From Terrisporobacter othiniensis (GTDB lineage: Bacteria; Bacillota; Clostridia; Peptostreptococcales; Peptostreptococcaceae): a stretch of DNA of 64,000 nucleotides. Each line of letters opens with the position of its first letter. Position 1 is the stretch's first letter. This document shows positions 1-9,227 of this stretch, in pieces. The position numbers and the translations under genes are program-made. The DNA lies in contig NZ_JWHR01000109.1 in the NCBI RefSeq assembly GCF_000808015.1, positions 1 to 64,000 of the forward strand, given 5' to 3'. The notes below the pieces were generated by a model. It saw only the letters and a list, made by a program, of their open reading frames with translations, was not told where the DNA came from and ran no database searches.

Positions 1-2597
1 GATTAGAAGGTATCATAACTAATATTAAAAAAGAAATAGATTTATTATCAATAAGATACGAAGATGCAAAAAAAGAAAAAAATGAAAAGATACCTTTATT
101 AATTGAAGAAAAAGGTAAGCTTCAAAGAGGTATAGAACTTGAGGAAAAAATAGAGATTTTAAATTTTTCTATTAAAGAGCTTAAAAAAGAAATTGATATA
201 GAAACTAAGGTAAAAGAAGAACTGAAAAAATTAATAACAGATTTACAAAATCAAGTTGATAGTAAATATAAAAAAATTCAAGACAATAACAAAAATATTG
301 AATCTTTAAGAATAAGTACTCAGCTAAAAGAAAATATATTTGAAGCTTATAACAAAGAAGAAGAGTTAAAAAAAATAGGTGCTGAAAGAGAAGAAAATAA
401 GAACTTATTAAAAGATGTGAACAAAAGAATAGAAGATTTAAAATTTAGAAATATTGATGTTGAAAAAAATAAATCATCTGTAAATATAAAATTGAAAAGA
501 CTTCTAGAACATCAAGAAACTTTAAATAGAAGTTGTCCGGGAGACAATAAGATAATATCAAGTGAAAAGGAGTATCTACATAATTTAAAATCAAGATTAG
601 AAAATACAAAGGATTATGAGAAACAAATTAACTCTATTAAAGACGATTTAAATAAAAATGAAAAGAGTAAATTTGATAATCAAAGATACTTAAACGAATC
701 TAGTATAAAATTAGAAAGAATTAATAAGGCTATAGACGACTTAAAAGAGGAACAGGGAAATTTAATATATCAAAATATGGCATCTTATCTAAGACAAGAA
801 TTAAAAGACAATGAGCCTTGCCCTGTTTGTGGTTCAATTCACCATGAAAAAATTTATATTAGTGCTAATTTTGAAGAAGCAAAATTAGTAGAAGAAAAAA
901 TTAAGAAATTAGAAGATGAATATAGTAAAGAAAAAAGAGATTATGATGAATTGGCTTTAAAAAATAGAGAAATTAATTCTTTTGAGAGTATAAAGAGAAA
1001 GACTTTAAATGAATTAGAAAGTAAGTTAGGAGATTATAATTCTTCATCACTTGAGAAAGAAATAGATATAAAGCAAAAAGAATTAAAAATCCTAGAAGAA
1101 AAGGTATCATCTTGGGAAGAGGACAAAAATAAAACCATAGAAGAAATCTACAAAATAAAAGATTTAAAATATGATGTAGAAAAAGAAGAAGTAAAAATAA
1201 AAGAAAATTTAAATTTAGATAGAAAATTAAGTATAGAACTAAAAGATAAGATAGATAACTTAAATAATAAGTATGATAATCTCAATTTAGAATACTTAGG
1301 ATTAAAATCTAAAGTTAAAGTTAATGATTTAGCAGTTAAGGTAAAAGAAATTGGCGAAAATGAAAAGAAAGTTGAAAAATTAAATAAGGAAATGTCAATT
1401 TTAAATAAAGAAAAAGAAGACCTAGATAAAGAATATAAAGAGAAAGAGAGTTTATTTAATGAAATTGATAAAAAACTTTCTAACTTAGTTCAACATAGGG
1501 ATACTAAATATAAAGAAGTGAAAAATAAGGAAGAAGAATTGAATAAAATTGCTAAGGGAATTTCACCAGCTAAGTTATTACAAGCTACTATAGATAATAT
1601 TGATAGAATTACAAATAATGAAAAAGAATTACACGAAGCATTAACTAATAAAAAACATGGTTTTGATGAAAATTCTAAATTGAAAAGTAGTAAAGATGGT
1701 GTATTATCTCAAGCTAAAAAGCAACTAGAAAGTAAAACTCAAACTTTAACAACATTATTAATAGATAATAAATTTGACTCTGTTAATTCTGTTGAAAAAT
1801 CTATTTTACCAAAGGAAGAAAAGGATAAGTACAAAGGGGAAATAGAATATTTTGATGAAGAGACTAAATATTTAATAGTAAAGATATCTGATTTAAATAA
1901 AAAATTAAATGGAAGAAGTATAAAACCTGAAGAGTTTGAGAATCTTCATATTTCAATTAATTCATTAAAAAATCAAATAGCTACTTTAAGAAAAGAGATT
2001 GGTTCAAAAGAAAATGAACTTAAAAATATTGAAAAATCTTTATTATCAATAAAAGAATTAACTAAAGAGGTTAAAAATGTTGACCATGAATTATCCTTAC
2101 TAGATGAGATTAATAAATTGATAATGGGTAATAAGTTTGTAGAATATGTGGCTACGAATCAACTTAAATACATTGCATTGGAAGCATCAAAAAGATTAGG
2201 TTCAATAACGAGAGGAAGATATGCACTAGAAATCGATGAAAATCTGAATTTTATAATGAGAGATAATATGAATGGAGGGCAGAGAAGAAGTGTTGATTCA
2301 TTATCAGGAGGAGAAACATTCTTAACATCTTTATCATTAGCCTTAGCACTATCATCTCAGATACAATTAAAAGGAAGTAGTCCATTAGAGTTCTTCTTCT
2401 TAGACGAAGGTTTTGGTTCTTTGGATACTGAGTTACTAGAAGTAGTTATGGAGTCTTTAGAAAATCTTCATAATGACCAACTAAGTATAGGTATAATTTC
2501 ACATGTGGAAGAATTAAAAAATAGAGTACCAGTAAAGCTTATAGTAAGTCCATGTGATGTTGGAAAAGGATCTAGAGTAAAAATAGAATATAGCTAA
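1..2597 (+). CDS. sbcC: Exonuclease subunit SbcC, 5'-truncated by the window edge
   Basis: SbcC is the Rad50-like ATPase of the SbcCD nuclease, which opens hairpins and processes DNA ends. The frame is open from base 3, so the N-terminal Walker A half lies outside the window and about 864 codons are visible. The centre of the arm holds a zinc hook CPVCG (near base 820), flanked by long Lys/Glu-rich coiled coils. The C-terminal half has the ABC signature LSGGE (near base 2302) and a Walker B ending LDEGFGSLD (near base 2400). This hook between coiled coils, with the ATPase signature at the end, is diagnostic of SbcC/Rad50. sbcD would be expected just upstream, off the window. A hairpin terminator follows the stop codon, so this is the end of the operon. 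Confidence 0.95.
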   Translation, partial: LEGIITNIKKEIDLLSIRYEDAKKEKNEKIPLLIEEKGKLQRGIELEEKIEILNFSIKELKKEIDIETKVKEELKKLITDLQNQVDSKYKKIQDNNKNIESLRISTQLKENIFEAYNKEEELKKIGAEREENKNLLKDVNKRIEDLKFRNIDVEKNKSSVNIKLKRLLEHQETLNRSCPGDNKIISSEKEYLHNLKSRLENTKDYEKQINSIKDDLNKNEKSKFDNQRYLNESSIKLERINKAIDDLKEEQGNLIYQNMASYLRQELKDNEPCPVCGSIHHEKIYISANFEEAKLVEEKIKKLEDEYSKEKRDYDELALKNREINSFESIKRKTLNELESKLGDYNSSSLEKEIDIKQKELKILEEKVSSWEEDKNKTIEEIYKIKDLKYDVEKEEVKIKENLNLDRKLSIELKDKIDNLNNKYDNLNLEYLGLKSKVKVNDLAVKVKEIGENEKKVEKLNKEMSILNKEKEDLDKEYKEKESLFNEIDKKLSNLVQHRDTKYKEVKNKEEELNKIAKGISPAKLLQATIDNIDRITNNEKELHEALTNKKHGFDENSKLKSSKDGVLSQAKKQLESKTQTLTTLLIDNKFDSVNSVEKSILPKEEKDKYKGEIEYFDEETKYLIVKISDLNKKLNGRSIKPEEFENLHISINSLKNQIATLRKEIGSKENELKNIEKSLLSIKELTKEVKNVDHELSLLDEINKLIMGNKFVEYVATNQLKYIALEASKRLGSITRGRYALEIDENLNFIMRDNMNGGQRRSVDSLSGGETFLTSLSLALALSSQIQLKGSSPLEFFFLDEGFGSLDTELLEVVMESLENLHNDQLSIGIISHVEELKNRVPVKLIVSPCDVGKGSRVKIEYS

Positions 2598-2611
2598 AAT
2601 AAATTTGATAA

Positions 2612-2640
2612 AAGAACCGGCCCTGAGGGGTTGGTTCTTT
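2612..2640 (+). terminator. Rho-independent terminator after sbcC
   Basis: An inverted repeat AAGAACC / GGTTCTT encloses an inner CCCT/GGGG stem and ends in a short T-rich tail, 14 bp after the sbcC stop. Confidence 0.75.
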
Positions 2641-3051
2641 GTGAGTAAAGAAAAAGAGGCACCTACTGGGGGAATAGTAGATGCCTTAAAAAATATATAC
2701 TTATTAGGGGGAGAGATATATAATTTCCGCTCTCATATATAATTCTTTCCGTATTTTAGAATTTTATACATTTTTTTTCGAAGCTCAGAAATAAATATCA
2801 ACAAAGGAGTAACAACAAAATATTATTGTTATAAGAAAGACTCTCTCTTAGCCTTTCTTAATTATAATATATGTGAAAACTCATAAAATGACACAAAATG
2901 ATAAAAAAAACTTTTTTTCGTTATATTTTATTTGGTGCAATTTTATTAAGGCTATATTTTCATAATAAAGAAGATATTTATTGTAAGTTTAAATTAATAA
3001 GGGACAAAATGGATATAATATTTATTATGGCACTATAATAAAATTAATTAA
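2641..3051. other. Structured intergenic stretch, no gene seen
   Basis: No convincing ORF lies in this stretch. It holds a hairpin GGCACCTACT / AGTAGATGCC (2658-2685, one mismatch) followed by an A-rich tail, and a second inverted repeat TAAGAAAG / CTTTCTTA (2832-2860) around a CT-rich loop. The rest is AT-rich. A small RNA or leftover terminators are possible, but nothing identifies a known RNA family. Confidence 0.4.
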
Positions 3052-3080
3052 TTCAAAATAATATAAAATTATGCTATAAT
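3052..3080 (+). promoter_or_regulatory. Probable SigA promoter for the CorC-like gene
   Basis: There is an extended -10 (TGCTATAAT, hexamer at 3075-3080) with a weak -35-like TTCAAA at 3052-3057, a 17-bp spacer, and the TTG start about 43 bp downstream. Confidence 0.5.
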
Positions 3081-3122
3081 ACTTAATAATATAAAAATAT
3101 ACATATAGGAGAGTGGTAAGGG

Positions 3123-4382
3123 TTGGATAGTTCGACCAGTAGTTTGATTCAGATAATTTTATTAGTAATTTTATTAATAGGGTCAGGATTTTTCTCTGCA
3201 TCTGAGACAGCATTAATGTCACTTAGCAGAATAAAAATAAGACATATGGAGGAAGATGGAGTTAGAGGAGCAAAGTTTGTGGGTTCTTTATTAGAAGATT
3301 CAAATAGATTGTTAACATCAATATTAATAGGTAATAATATTGTGAATATAGCAGCAACTTCTATAACAACTTCATTATTTACTACCACATTAGGATTAGG
3401 AGCTCAAGGTGTGGCGATGGCTACAGCTTTAATGACTGTATTGGTTTTAATCTTTGGTGAAATAACACCAAAAACAATATCAGCAAATACTCCAGAAAAA
3501 GTATCTTTAATGGTTGCTAAACCAATTAAATTTTTTATGGTAATATTAAAGCCAGTAGTTGGAATATTTAATGTTATTACAAAAATAATATTTAAACTTC
3601 TTGGGGTACCTGATAATGGTGTAAGACCATTCATTACAGAAGAAGAATTAAAAACTATGGTAAATGTAAGTCATGAAGAAGGCTTATTGGAAATAGAAGA
3701 AAGAGAAATAATTAACAATGTCTTCGAATTTGGAGATATGCAAGCAAAAGAGGCTATGGTTCAAAGATTAGATATTGTAGCAATTGATTTAGAAGATAGT
3801 TATGACGAAATAATAGAATTATTTAAAACAGAAAAATTAAGTAGGATGCCTGTATATGAAGAAACAATAGATGATATTATAGGTATATTAAATATAAAAG
3901 ATGTAATATTCTTGAATGATGAAGAAATAGCTAACTTTGATGTAAAAGAATATATGAGAGCTCCTTTCTTCACTTATGAATTTAAGAAAATTACTCAACT
4001 TCTAGAGGAAATGAAAAAAGACAAAAGCCAAATGGCCATTGTAGTAGATGAATATGGTGGTACAGCAGGTTTAATTACCATAGAAGATTTAGTAGAAGTT
4101 ATAGTTGGAGATATAGAAGATGAATATGACGAAGAGGAAGATGAAATCGAAGTAATAAGCTCTAATGAATTCCTTGTTGAAGGAAGTACTAAAATCAGCG
4201 ATGTAAATGAAGTCTTAAATATTAACTTAGAATCAGAAGAATTTGACTCCATAGGTGGATATATCATAGGATATATCAAACACATACCAGAAGAGAATGA
4301 ACTTATAGAAGTAGATGGAGTTAAATTTAATATAGAATCAGTAGATAAAAACAGAATAAAGAAAATCAGAATAATGTTATAA
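3123..4382 (+). CDS. HlyC/CorC (CNNM-type) membrane protein with CBS domains
   Basis: This 419-residue protein has the standard architecture of the CNNM/CorC family. An N-terminal DUF21 membrane domain (about residues 5-190) starts with the motif [17 protein letters not shown] pair of CBS domains follows (about 210-330, including MPVYEE and [17 protein letters not shown]), then a C-terminal CorC/HlyC domain. Family members are linked to magnesium or other divalent cation export, and the old haemolysin label is historical. The start is a TTG behind AGGAGAG; no better in-frame codon exists. It is monocistronic, with its own promoter and terminator. The substrate cannot be read from the sequence. 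Confidence 0.9.
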   Translation: MDSSTSSLIQIILLVILLIGSGFFSASETALMSLSRIKIRHMEEDGVRGAKFVGSLLEDSNRLLTSILIGNNIVNIAATSITTSLFTTTLGLGAQGVAMATALMTVLVLIFGEITPKTISANTPEKVSLMVAKPIKFFMVILKPVVGIFNVITKIIFKLLGVPDNGVRPFITEEELKTMVNVSHEEGLLEIEEREIINNVFEFGDMQAKEAMVQRLDIVAIDLEDSYDEIIELFKTEKLSRMPVYEETIDDIIGILNIKDVIFLNDEEIANFDVKEYMRAPFFTYEFKKITQLLEEMKKDKSQMAIVVDEYGGTAGLITIEDLVEVIVGDIEDEYDEEEDEIEVISSNEFLVEGSTKISDVNEVLNINLESEEFDSIGGYIIGYIKHIPEENELIEVDGVKFNIESVDKNRIKKIRIML

Positions 4383-4391
4383 CAAATAAAG

Positions 4392-4414
4392 CACTGTTTT
4401 TAAACAGTGTTTTT
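4392..4414 (+). terminator. Terminator after the CorC-like gene
   Basis: CACTGTTT and AAACAGTG are separated by TT and followed by TTTTTA. Confidence 0.85.
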
Positions 4415-4527
4415 ATTTACACTTTTAGCAATAGATAAATAAAGATATATTATTGGTTATATAAATAAAGTTAGTTTTGTATATTAAAATCGTATTAAGC
4501 ATATAATCAAAAATAGAGAGAGGAATG

Positions 4528-5595
4528 ATGTGTATGTCTGTATTGAACAGCTCTTTTTTACATAGGTTAAAAAACAATGTAATATTTTTCGTTATATATT
4601 CAGTATTATTTTTATTAATAGTAAAGACCTTTGGATATATAGCTCCATTTTTTATAGCAGGTTTATTGGCAATTATCATAAATCCCATATCAGAGAAGCT
4701 AAAAAGAAGATTTAAAATAAATAAAGGTATATCAACTTTATTTCTAAGTTTATTAGGTGTTGGATTAGTTATATTTTTAGCATCATTCTTATTAGTAAAA
4801 GGAAGCCAGCAGCTAGTTTCATTTTTAAATAACATAGATAGCAATAGTTATTCATACATTGGAACTATGGTAAATGACTGGGTCAATAATTTGGATAAAT
4901 ATGTTAATTATTTTCAAGGTATAGCTAATAATAGTATAGATATTGAAGGATTAGTAGCTAATTATGGTAAGAGTCTTGCAGATATAGCTAAGACAATGTT
5001 ATCTAAAATAATAAATTTAGCAACATCATTACCAACGGTAGTACTTATCATAATAACATTATTTATGTCTACATATTTTATAGCTAAGGATTTTGATAAA
5101 ATAGAAAATGGATTTCTAAGTATTTTTACAGATGATACAAAAATAAAAGTACGTAGAGTTAAGAGTGAAATAATGTACTCCATAAAAGGGTACATAAAGG
5201 CATATACAATTTTAATGAGTATTACATTTTTAGTTATATGGATAAGTTTTTCTGTGTTTAAGGTTCCTTATGGATTACCTTTAGGTATAATTGGAGCATT
5301 ACTCGATCTAATACCTTTCTTAGGTATAATTGTAATATTTGTTCCAGTTATAATTTATTACTTTGTTATAGAAAACTATTTTGTTGCCATAGGAATAGCA
5401 GTAGTATTTATAGGATTGTCAATACTTAGACAAATCTTAGAACCGAAGTTAGTATCAGCTAATGTTGGTATAAGCCCATTGCTTACAATAGCTGCAATAT
5501 TTATAGGCATACAAGTTGGTGGAATATTAGGAATAATATTCTGTTTAGGATTATTAGTTATGCATGACATATTAAAAAGAGTAGATATATTATAA
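4528..5595 (+). CDS. AI-2E/PerM family transporter
   Basis: This polytopic membrane protein of about 355 residues belongs to the AI-2E transporter (PerM, UPF0118) family. It has two N-terminal helices, a soluble amphipathic middle region, then a run of hydrophobic helices with the family-typical segment GALLDLIPFLGIIVIFVP and a C-terminal pair. Some members export autoinducer-2 and others act as sodium/proton antiporters, so the substrate is uncertain. Three ATGs cluster at 4525, 4528 and 4534 behind GAGAGAGG. The first is too close to the ribosome binding site, so 4528 is preferred and 4534 remains possible. The gene stands alone between two terminators. Confidence 0.85.
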   Translation: MCMSVLNSSFLHRLKNNVIFFVIYSVLFLLIVKTFGYIAPFFIAGLLAIIINPISEKLKRRFKINKGISTLFLSLLGVGLVIFLASFLLVKGSQQLVSFLNNIDSNSYSYIGTMVNDWVNNLDKYVNYFQGIANNSIDIEGLVANYGKSLADIAKTMLSKIINLATSLPTVVLIIITLFMSTYFIAKDFDKIENGFLSIFTDDTKIKVRRVKSEIMYSIKGYIKAYTILMSITFLVIWISFSVFKVPYGLPLGIIGALLDLIPFLGIIVIFVPVIIYYFVIENYFVAIGIAVVFIGLSILRQILEPKLVSANVGISPLLTIAAIFIGIQVGGILGIIFCLGLLVMHDILKRVDIL

Positions 5596-5602
5596 TAAAA
5601 AT

Positions 5603-5630
5603 GGCTAACTGTAAAGTTAGCCGTTTTTTT
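5603..5630 (+). terminator. Terminator after the AI-2E-type gene
   Basis: GGCTAACT and AGTTAGCC close on GTAA and are followed by eight T residues after CG. Confidence 0.9.
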
Positions 5631-5675
5631 GATTAATATACTTGTCTGAATCGATAACAAAATGATTTACCAAAA

Positions 5676-5700
5676 CATACTTCAGGAGAAGTATGTTTTT
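5676..5700 (+). terminator. Second hairpin with T-run
   Basis: CATACTTC and GAAGTATG with loop AGGA are followed by TTTTT, 46 bp after the previous terminator and directly before the structured repeat. It looks like a second intrinsic terminator. Confidence 0.65.
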
Positions 5701-5702
5701 AA

Positions 5703-5858
5703 TTGTAAGGAAATTATATGTTATCTGTCCTGTGGATAACGTATAATTTCCAACTTTGCTATTTGAGCAACGGGCGAAGCCGTTGGCTATATGAAGTAGA
5801 GCGCCCACGCAGTGGCTTAAAGTGTTTCGCCGACACGTCGCTCAAGCGAAGCGAATTT
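5703..5858 (+). repeat. Dispersed structured repeat, copy 1
   Basis: The copy opens with a long hairpin (GGAAATTATATGTTATC at 5709-5725 pairing with 5735-5751, one G.U, 9-nt loop). A GC-richer body follows from TTTGAGCAACGG (5762) to CAAGCGAAGCGAATTTTT (5843). Inside are a CCAC/GTGG hairpin (5805-5815) and a segment CGCCGACACGTCGCTCAA shared word for word with the copy at 13.6 kb and, inverted and nearly so, with the one at 32.8 kb. It lies between convergent genes, and its T-run abuts the yfcE stop codon. No transposase or coding frame is evident. Confidence 0.8.
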
Positions 5859-5859
5859 T

Positions 5860-6462
5860 TTATTTGCAATCGCATCCGTCTTCGCAATCACAATTATCAA
5901 CTTCAATTATTTCTTTTGTATTTATATCTATTAGGTTGATTTCTAATTCAAATTCATCTTCCATATTATCATCATTTAATATTTCTATTGTTGCTACAGA
6001 ATGAGTACCATCTTTTGGGATAGCAGTACTTCCTGGGTTTAATATTATAATATCTCTATCTACAGATAACTCTTTTACATGAGTATGACCTTGTATAAGT
6101 ATATCTACTCCCAGTTCTCTAGCTTTTTTAATTATGTCTTCTCTTGATTCCCTATATCCATGGTCCATAAGTACACTAATGTTATCTATTTTTTTGTGTA
6201 CAAAAGGAGATTCAATTGGATGCTTTATAACCATTTGATCTACATCAGCATCACAGTTACCTCTAGCTATTGTAATATTATCTAAATTATTTATGATTTC
6301 TATTACAGCTTTTGGATTGTATCCTTCTGGAAGATCATTTCTAGGTCCATGGTATAATACATCACCAAGGTGAAGCAATACATCGCAGTCTGATAATGTG
6401 TCCAGTGCCTTTTCTAAGTAAGGTAAACTTCCATGAGTGTCACTAAGTACTCCAATTTTCAT
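5860..6462 (-). CDS. yfcE: YfcE-type metallophosphodiesterase
   Basis: This 200-residue calcineurin-like phosphoesterase has all metal-site motifs in order: DTHG (8-11), GDV (33-35), GNCD (68-71), HG (101-102) and GHTH (125-128). Family members hydrolyse phosphodiesters with a manganese centre; the physiological substrate is not known. The C-terminus carries an unusual short tail rich in Asp and Cys (CDCEDGCDCK), which could bind metal. The start ATG has GGAGG nearby. It is the second gene of an operon, 18 bp after nadK. The end of structured repeat copy 1 abuts its stop codon. Confidence 0.9.
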   Translation of the reverse strand: MKIGVLSDTHGSLPYLEKALDTLSDCDVLLHLGDVLYHGPRNDLPEGYNPKAVIEIINNLDNITIARGNCDADVDQMVIKHPIESPFVHKKIDNISVLMDHGYRESREDIIKKARELGVDILIQGHTHVKELSVDRDIIILNPGSTAIPKDGTHSVATIEILNDDNMEDEFELEINLIDINTKEIIEVDNCDCEDGCDCK

Positions 6463-6480
6463 ATTCTTTCCTCCTATAAT

Positions 6481-7281
6481 TTATAAGAATTTCTCACACA
6501 CCCTACTCCAAAACTCATAATTTGATGTCCTAAGGAGTTTGATTTTTCTATCTGATATGGAAAGACTTATATTATCTATTTCTTTAAAATTATACTCCAA
6601 ACCATCTACCACTACTAGGGTGGAATTTTCAAATTCACATTCCGGAGATACATTAACTATGGAATCATGTGAACATATAATGCTAGACGTGAAACATCTA
6701 TAAGCATTTGTGTTTATTGGTGATATGGGTGCAACTTGTATAACATTTAAGCTTGTGTCAACTATACTACCACCTACAGCGTAATTATAAGCAGTAGAAC
6801 CAGCAGAGGTTGATATTATTAAGCCATCTCCACTAAAGTTTTGCACACGTTTATTATTTATATCCAATTTTAGATGGATAGTTCTAGATTTATCTCCTTT
6901 AACCACAGCCTCGTTTATTCCAAAAATATTGCAACATCCATCGCTAGTTGTAACTTTAGCTTGAAGGAGAGGTAGTTCTTGAGTTATATAATCTCCTTCC
7001 AAATAAGATTGAATGAAGATATCTATATCTTTTGGAGATATATCTGGAAAAAAACCTAAATGACCAGTATTAATTCCTACTAAGGGTACATTTGGGAGAT
7101 TATAATCTCGAATAGTTTGTAAAAAACAACCGTCTCCACCTATAGATATTATTAATTCTGCTTCAGGATTATATTCATAGTCAACATCAAATCCAACTTC
7201 AATTAATTTTTTATGCAAAAGTTTTCTAGTATCAAGAGACCTTTGCACTTTATTAGAGTTTATTGTTACAATTCTCCCCAT
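6481..7281 (-). CDS. nadK: NAD kinase
   Basis: This enzyme phosphorylates NAD to NADP using ATP or polyphosphate. The 266-residue protein has the diagnostic GGDG (48-51) and NTGHLGFF (71-78) motifs, and GDGLIISTSAGSTAYNYA further on, which forms the NAD site. Length is normal for the Gram-positive form. The ATG is preceded by GAGGTGG. It is the first gene of a two-gene minus-strand operon with yfcE, an arrangement common in Clostridia. Confidence 0.95.
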   Translation of the reverse strand: MGRIVTINSNKVQRSLDTRKLLHKKLIEVGFDVDYEYNPEAELIISIGGDGCFLQTIRDYNLPNVPLVGINTGHLGFFPDISPKDIDIFIQSYLEGDYITQELPLLQAKVTTSDGCCNIFGINEAVVKGDKSRTIHLKLDINNKRVQNFSGDGLIISTSAGSTAYNYAVGGSIVDTSLNVIQVAPISPINTNAYRCFTSSIICSHDSIVNVSPECEFENSTLVVVDGLEYNFKEIDNISLSISDRKIKLLRTSNYEFWSRVCEKFL

Positions 7282-7305
7282 TTTTCCACCTCGTTTATAA
7301 GTTGT

Positions 7306-7348
7306 ATTATATCAAATATATGTAAATTTAGGAAATATCCTTTGTCAA
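7306..7348 (-). promoter_or_regulatory. Possible promoter elements for nadK-yfcE
   Basis: On the minus strand an extended -10 (TGATATAAT, hexamer at 7306-7311) lies about 25 bp before the nadK start. A perfect TTGACA occurs at 7343-7348, but it is 31 bp from that -10, too far to form one promoter with it. The extended -10 alone is the likelier start. Confidence 0.4.
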
Positions 7349-7402
7349 AAAAACATATTATTATGTTAATATTTATACAAAAATGTATGAAAACCTCTAT
7401 TT

Positions 7403-7560
7403 AATTGTAAGGATTTTATATTTTATCTTTCGTGTAGATAAAATATAAAATACAACTAATTGGTGAATATGTTTTTAACGTATATTACTCAAGTAATGGA
7501 AAGTCATTGTCCATATGAAGAATAATGTCCACATGGTGGTTTGAGAAAAGTAAATTTTAC
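7403..7560 (+). repeat. Dispersed structured repeat, AT-rich degenerate copy 2
   Basis: The layout is as in copy 1: TTAATTGTAAGGA, then a perfect 15-bp hairpin (7413-7427 with 7437-7451, 9-nt loop), then TACAAC. The body keeps recognisable words (TCCATATGAAG, TCCAC, GTGG) but has drifted to AT. Hairpin arms differ from copy 1 at several positions and each change is matched on the other arm. It lies between the divergent nadK and ybaK-like genes. Confidence 0.6.
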
Positions 7561-7665
7561 TTTGATAATTTAAAAAATGTTAATTTTATTCTCTAAGGAA
7601 TTTTATATGATATACTTATTTTGGGAATAATTATAGGGAAATGTTGTAAATGGAGGTGTATAATT

Positions 7666-8163
7666 ATGTCAATAGAAAAGGTAAGAGAATTTTTCAAACA
7701 GTATAACAAGGAAGATAATGTTATGGAGCATGAGGTATCTTCGGCAACAGTTGAATTGGCAGCAGAAGCAGTGGGTGTTATTCCTGCTAGAATAGCTAAG
7801 ACTCTTTCTTTTAAAAATAAAGAAGGAGATAACGCCATATTAATAGTTACAGCTGGTGATGCTAAAATTGACAATAAGAAATTTAAATCAGAGTTTGGAC
7901 ATAAGGCTAAGATGTTAACACCAGAAGAAGTATTAGAATACATAGGTCATGGCATAGGCGGTGTATGCCCTTTTGCTATTAAAAATGATCAGGTAAAGGT
8001 ATATCTAGATGTATCTATGAAGAGATTTGACACAATTTTCCCAGCAGCAGGAAGCAGTAACTCATCTATAGAGTTAACTTGCGATGAGTTAGAAAAATTT
8101 TCTAATGCAGACAAATGGGTAGATGTTTGTAAAGGATATGAAGAAACAGAAGAAGTAAAATAA
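7666..8163 (+). CDS. YbaK/EbsC-type aminoacyl-tRNA deacylase
   Basis: This 165-residue protein is a YbaK/ProX superfamily member, which hydrolyses mischarged aminoacyl-tRNA in trans. Family signals include the N-terminal segment EHEVSSATVELAAEAVGV, the lysine-containing RIAKTLSFK strand, the GGVCPFAI segment and the C-terminal FPAAGSSNSSIEL strand. The ATG at 7666 sits 7-8 nt after GGAGGT. An upstream in-frame TTG at 7621 has no ribosome binding site and would add an unconserved leader, so it was not used. It is monocistronic with a terminator. The amino-acid specificity is not readable. Confidence 0.9.
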   Translation: MSIEKVREFFKQYNKEDNVMEHEVSSATVELAAEAVGVIPARIAKTLSFKNKEGDNAILIVTAGDAKIDNKKFKSEFGHKAKMLTPEEVLEYIGHGIGGVCPFAIKNDQVKVYLDVSMKRFDTIFPAAGSSNSSIELTCDELEKFSNADKWVDVCKGYEETEEVK

Positions 8164-8181
8164 ATTTTATTAGATATTATA

Positions 8182-8216
8182 AAAATCACACAACTCACAG
8201 TGTGATTTTATTTTTT
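8182..8216 (+). terminator. Terminator after the YbaK-type gene
   Basis: AAAATCACAC and GTGTGATTTT are followed by ATTTTTT. Confidence 0.85.
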
Positions 8217-8302
8217 GAGCAAAGGGAATTTTTTGTTTTTACTTATATAAAACTATGAATTTATGGTAATATAAATAATATTAAGTAAAAGTAGGTGAGC
8301 AT

Positions 8303-9208
8303 ATGTTTAAGAAAGAAGATCAGAAATATAATATTATTTCATATATAAATGAAGAAGAAAATTTAACTTTGAAAGAAGTTTTATTAGATAAACTAAACTT
8401 TTCAGTAAGATCTTTATCAAAAATGAAAAGATATAAAGCTGTAAAAGTAAATAATACATATATTAGACCAGCTGACAAAATAAATAAAGGTGACTTAATT
8501 GAGGTAAGAATTGAAGAAGATATGGCTGATTTTAAGCCACAAGACTTAAAACTATCTATTTTATACGATGACTTTGATATAATTATGGTGAATAAGCCAG
8601 CGTTTATGGTAGTTCATCCAACAAAGAGTCATTATGAGAATACTATTGCCAATGGTGTTACTCACTATATTATGGAGAAGGATGAAAAGGTAAAAGTAAG
8701 GTTTGTAAATAGACTTGATATGAATACATCAGGTTTAGTTATTGTGGCTAAAAATCCTTATGCTCAATTTGTTTTATCATCAGATATGAAAGATGATAAA
8801 GTGGAAAAAATGTATATAGCTGTAGTAAAAGGTATTGTTGAATCAGATTTTGGGACTATAAATGAGCCAATTTATAGACCTACTGATGATAGTATAAAAA
8901 GGATAGTTCATGAAGATGGACAACCTTCAGTGACACACTTTGAAGTAGTAGAAAGATTAAAAGATGCCACAGTTTTAAAATTAAAACTGGAAACAGGAAG
9001 AACTCATCAAATAAGAGTTCATTTAAATCATATAGGTCATGGAATTATAGGAGATGAGTTATATGGATATGTGGATGAAAATTTAATTAAAAGACAAGCT
9101 CTACATGCTTATAGTTTAAAGTTTAAACAACCAAGAACTAGGGAAGATTTAGAGTTTAATGCCCCTCTTCCAAAAGATATGGAAGAATTAATAGAAAAGT
9201 TAAAATAA
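8303..9208 (+). CDS. RluA-family pseudouridine synthase
   Basis: This 301-residue enzyme isomerises uridine to pseudouridine in rRNA or tRNA. An S4-like RNA-binding region occupies roughly residues 18-75. The catalytic Asp is in the motif FVNRLDMNTSG (Asp139), and the conserved GRTHQIRVH segment follows in the C-terminal third. The usual His of HRLD is replaced by Asn, a variation seen in some RluA relatives. The target uridine cannot be deduced. The gene is followed after 19 bp by the NdpA-type gene, so the two may be co-transcribed. Confidence 0.9.
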   Translation: MFKKEDQKYNIISYINEEENLTLKEVLLDKLNFSVRSLSKMKRYKAVKVNNTYIRPADKINKGDLIEVRIEEDMADFKPQDLKLSILYDDFDIIMVNKPAFMVVHPTKSHYENTIANGVTHYIMEKDEKVKVRFVNRLDMNTSGLVIVAKNPYAQFVLSSDMKDDKVEKMYIAVVKGIVESDFGTINEPIYRPTDDSIKRIVHEDGQPSVTHFEVVERLKDATVLKLKLETGRTHQIRVHLNHIGHGIIGDELYGYVDENLIKRQALHAYSLKFKQPRTREDLEFNAPLPKDMEELIEKLK

Positions 9209-9227
9209 ATTACGGAGGTAGTTAGAT

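Noticed and set aside
3995..4285. Minus-strand ORF of 96 codons inside the CorC-like gene
   Set aside because: It is a low-complexity Ser-rich translation of the antisense of an acidic coding region.
5718..6004. Plus-strand ORFs of 60-73 codons across repeat copy 1 and the yfcE end
   Set aside because: They run through the structured repeat into the antisense of yfcE and have no ribosome binding site or protein-like composition.
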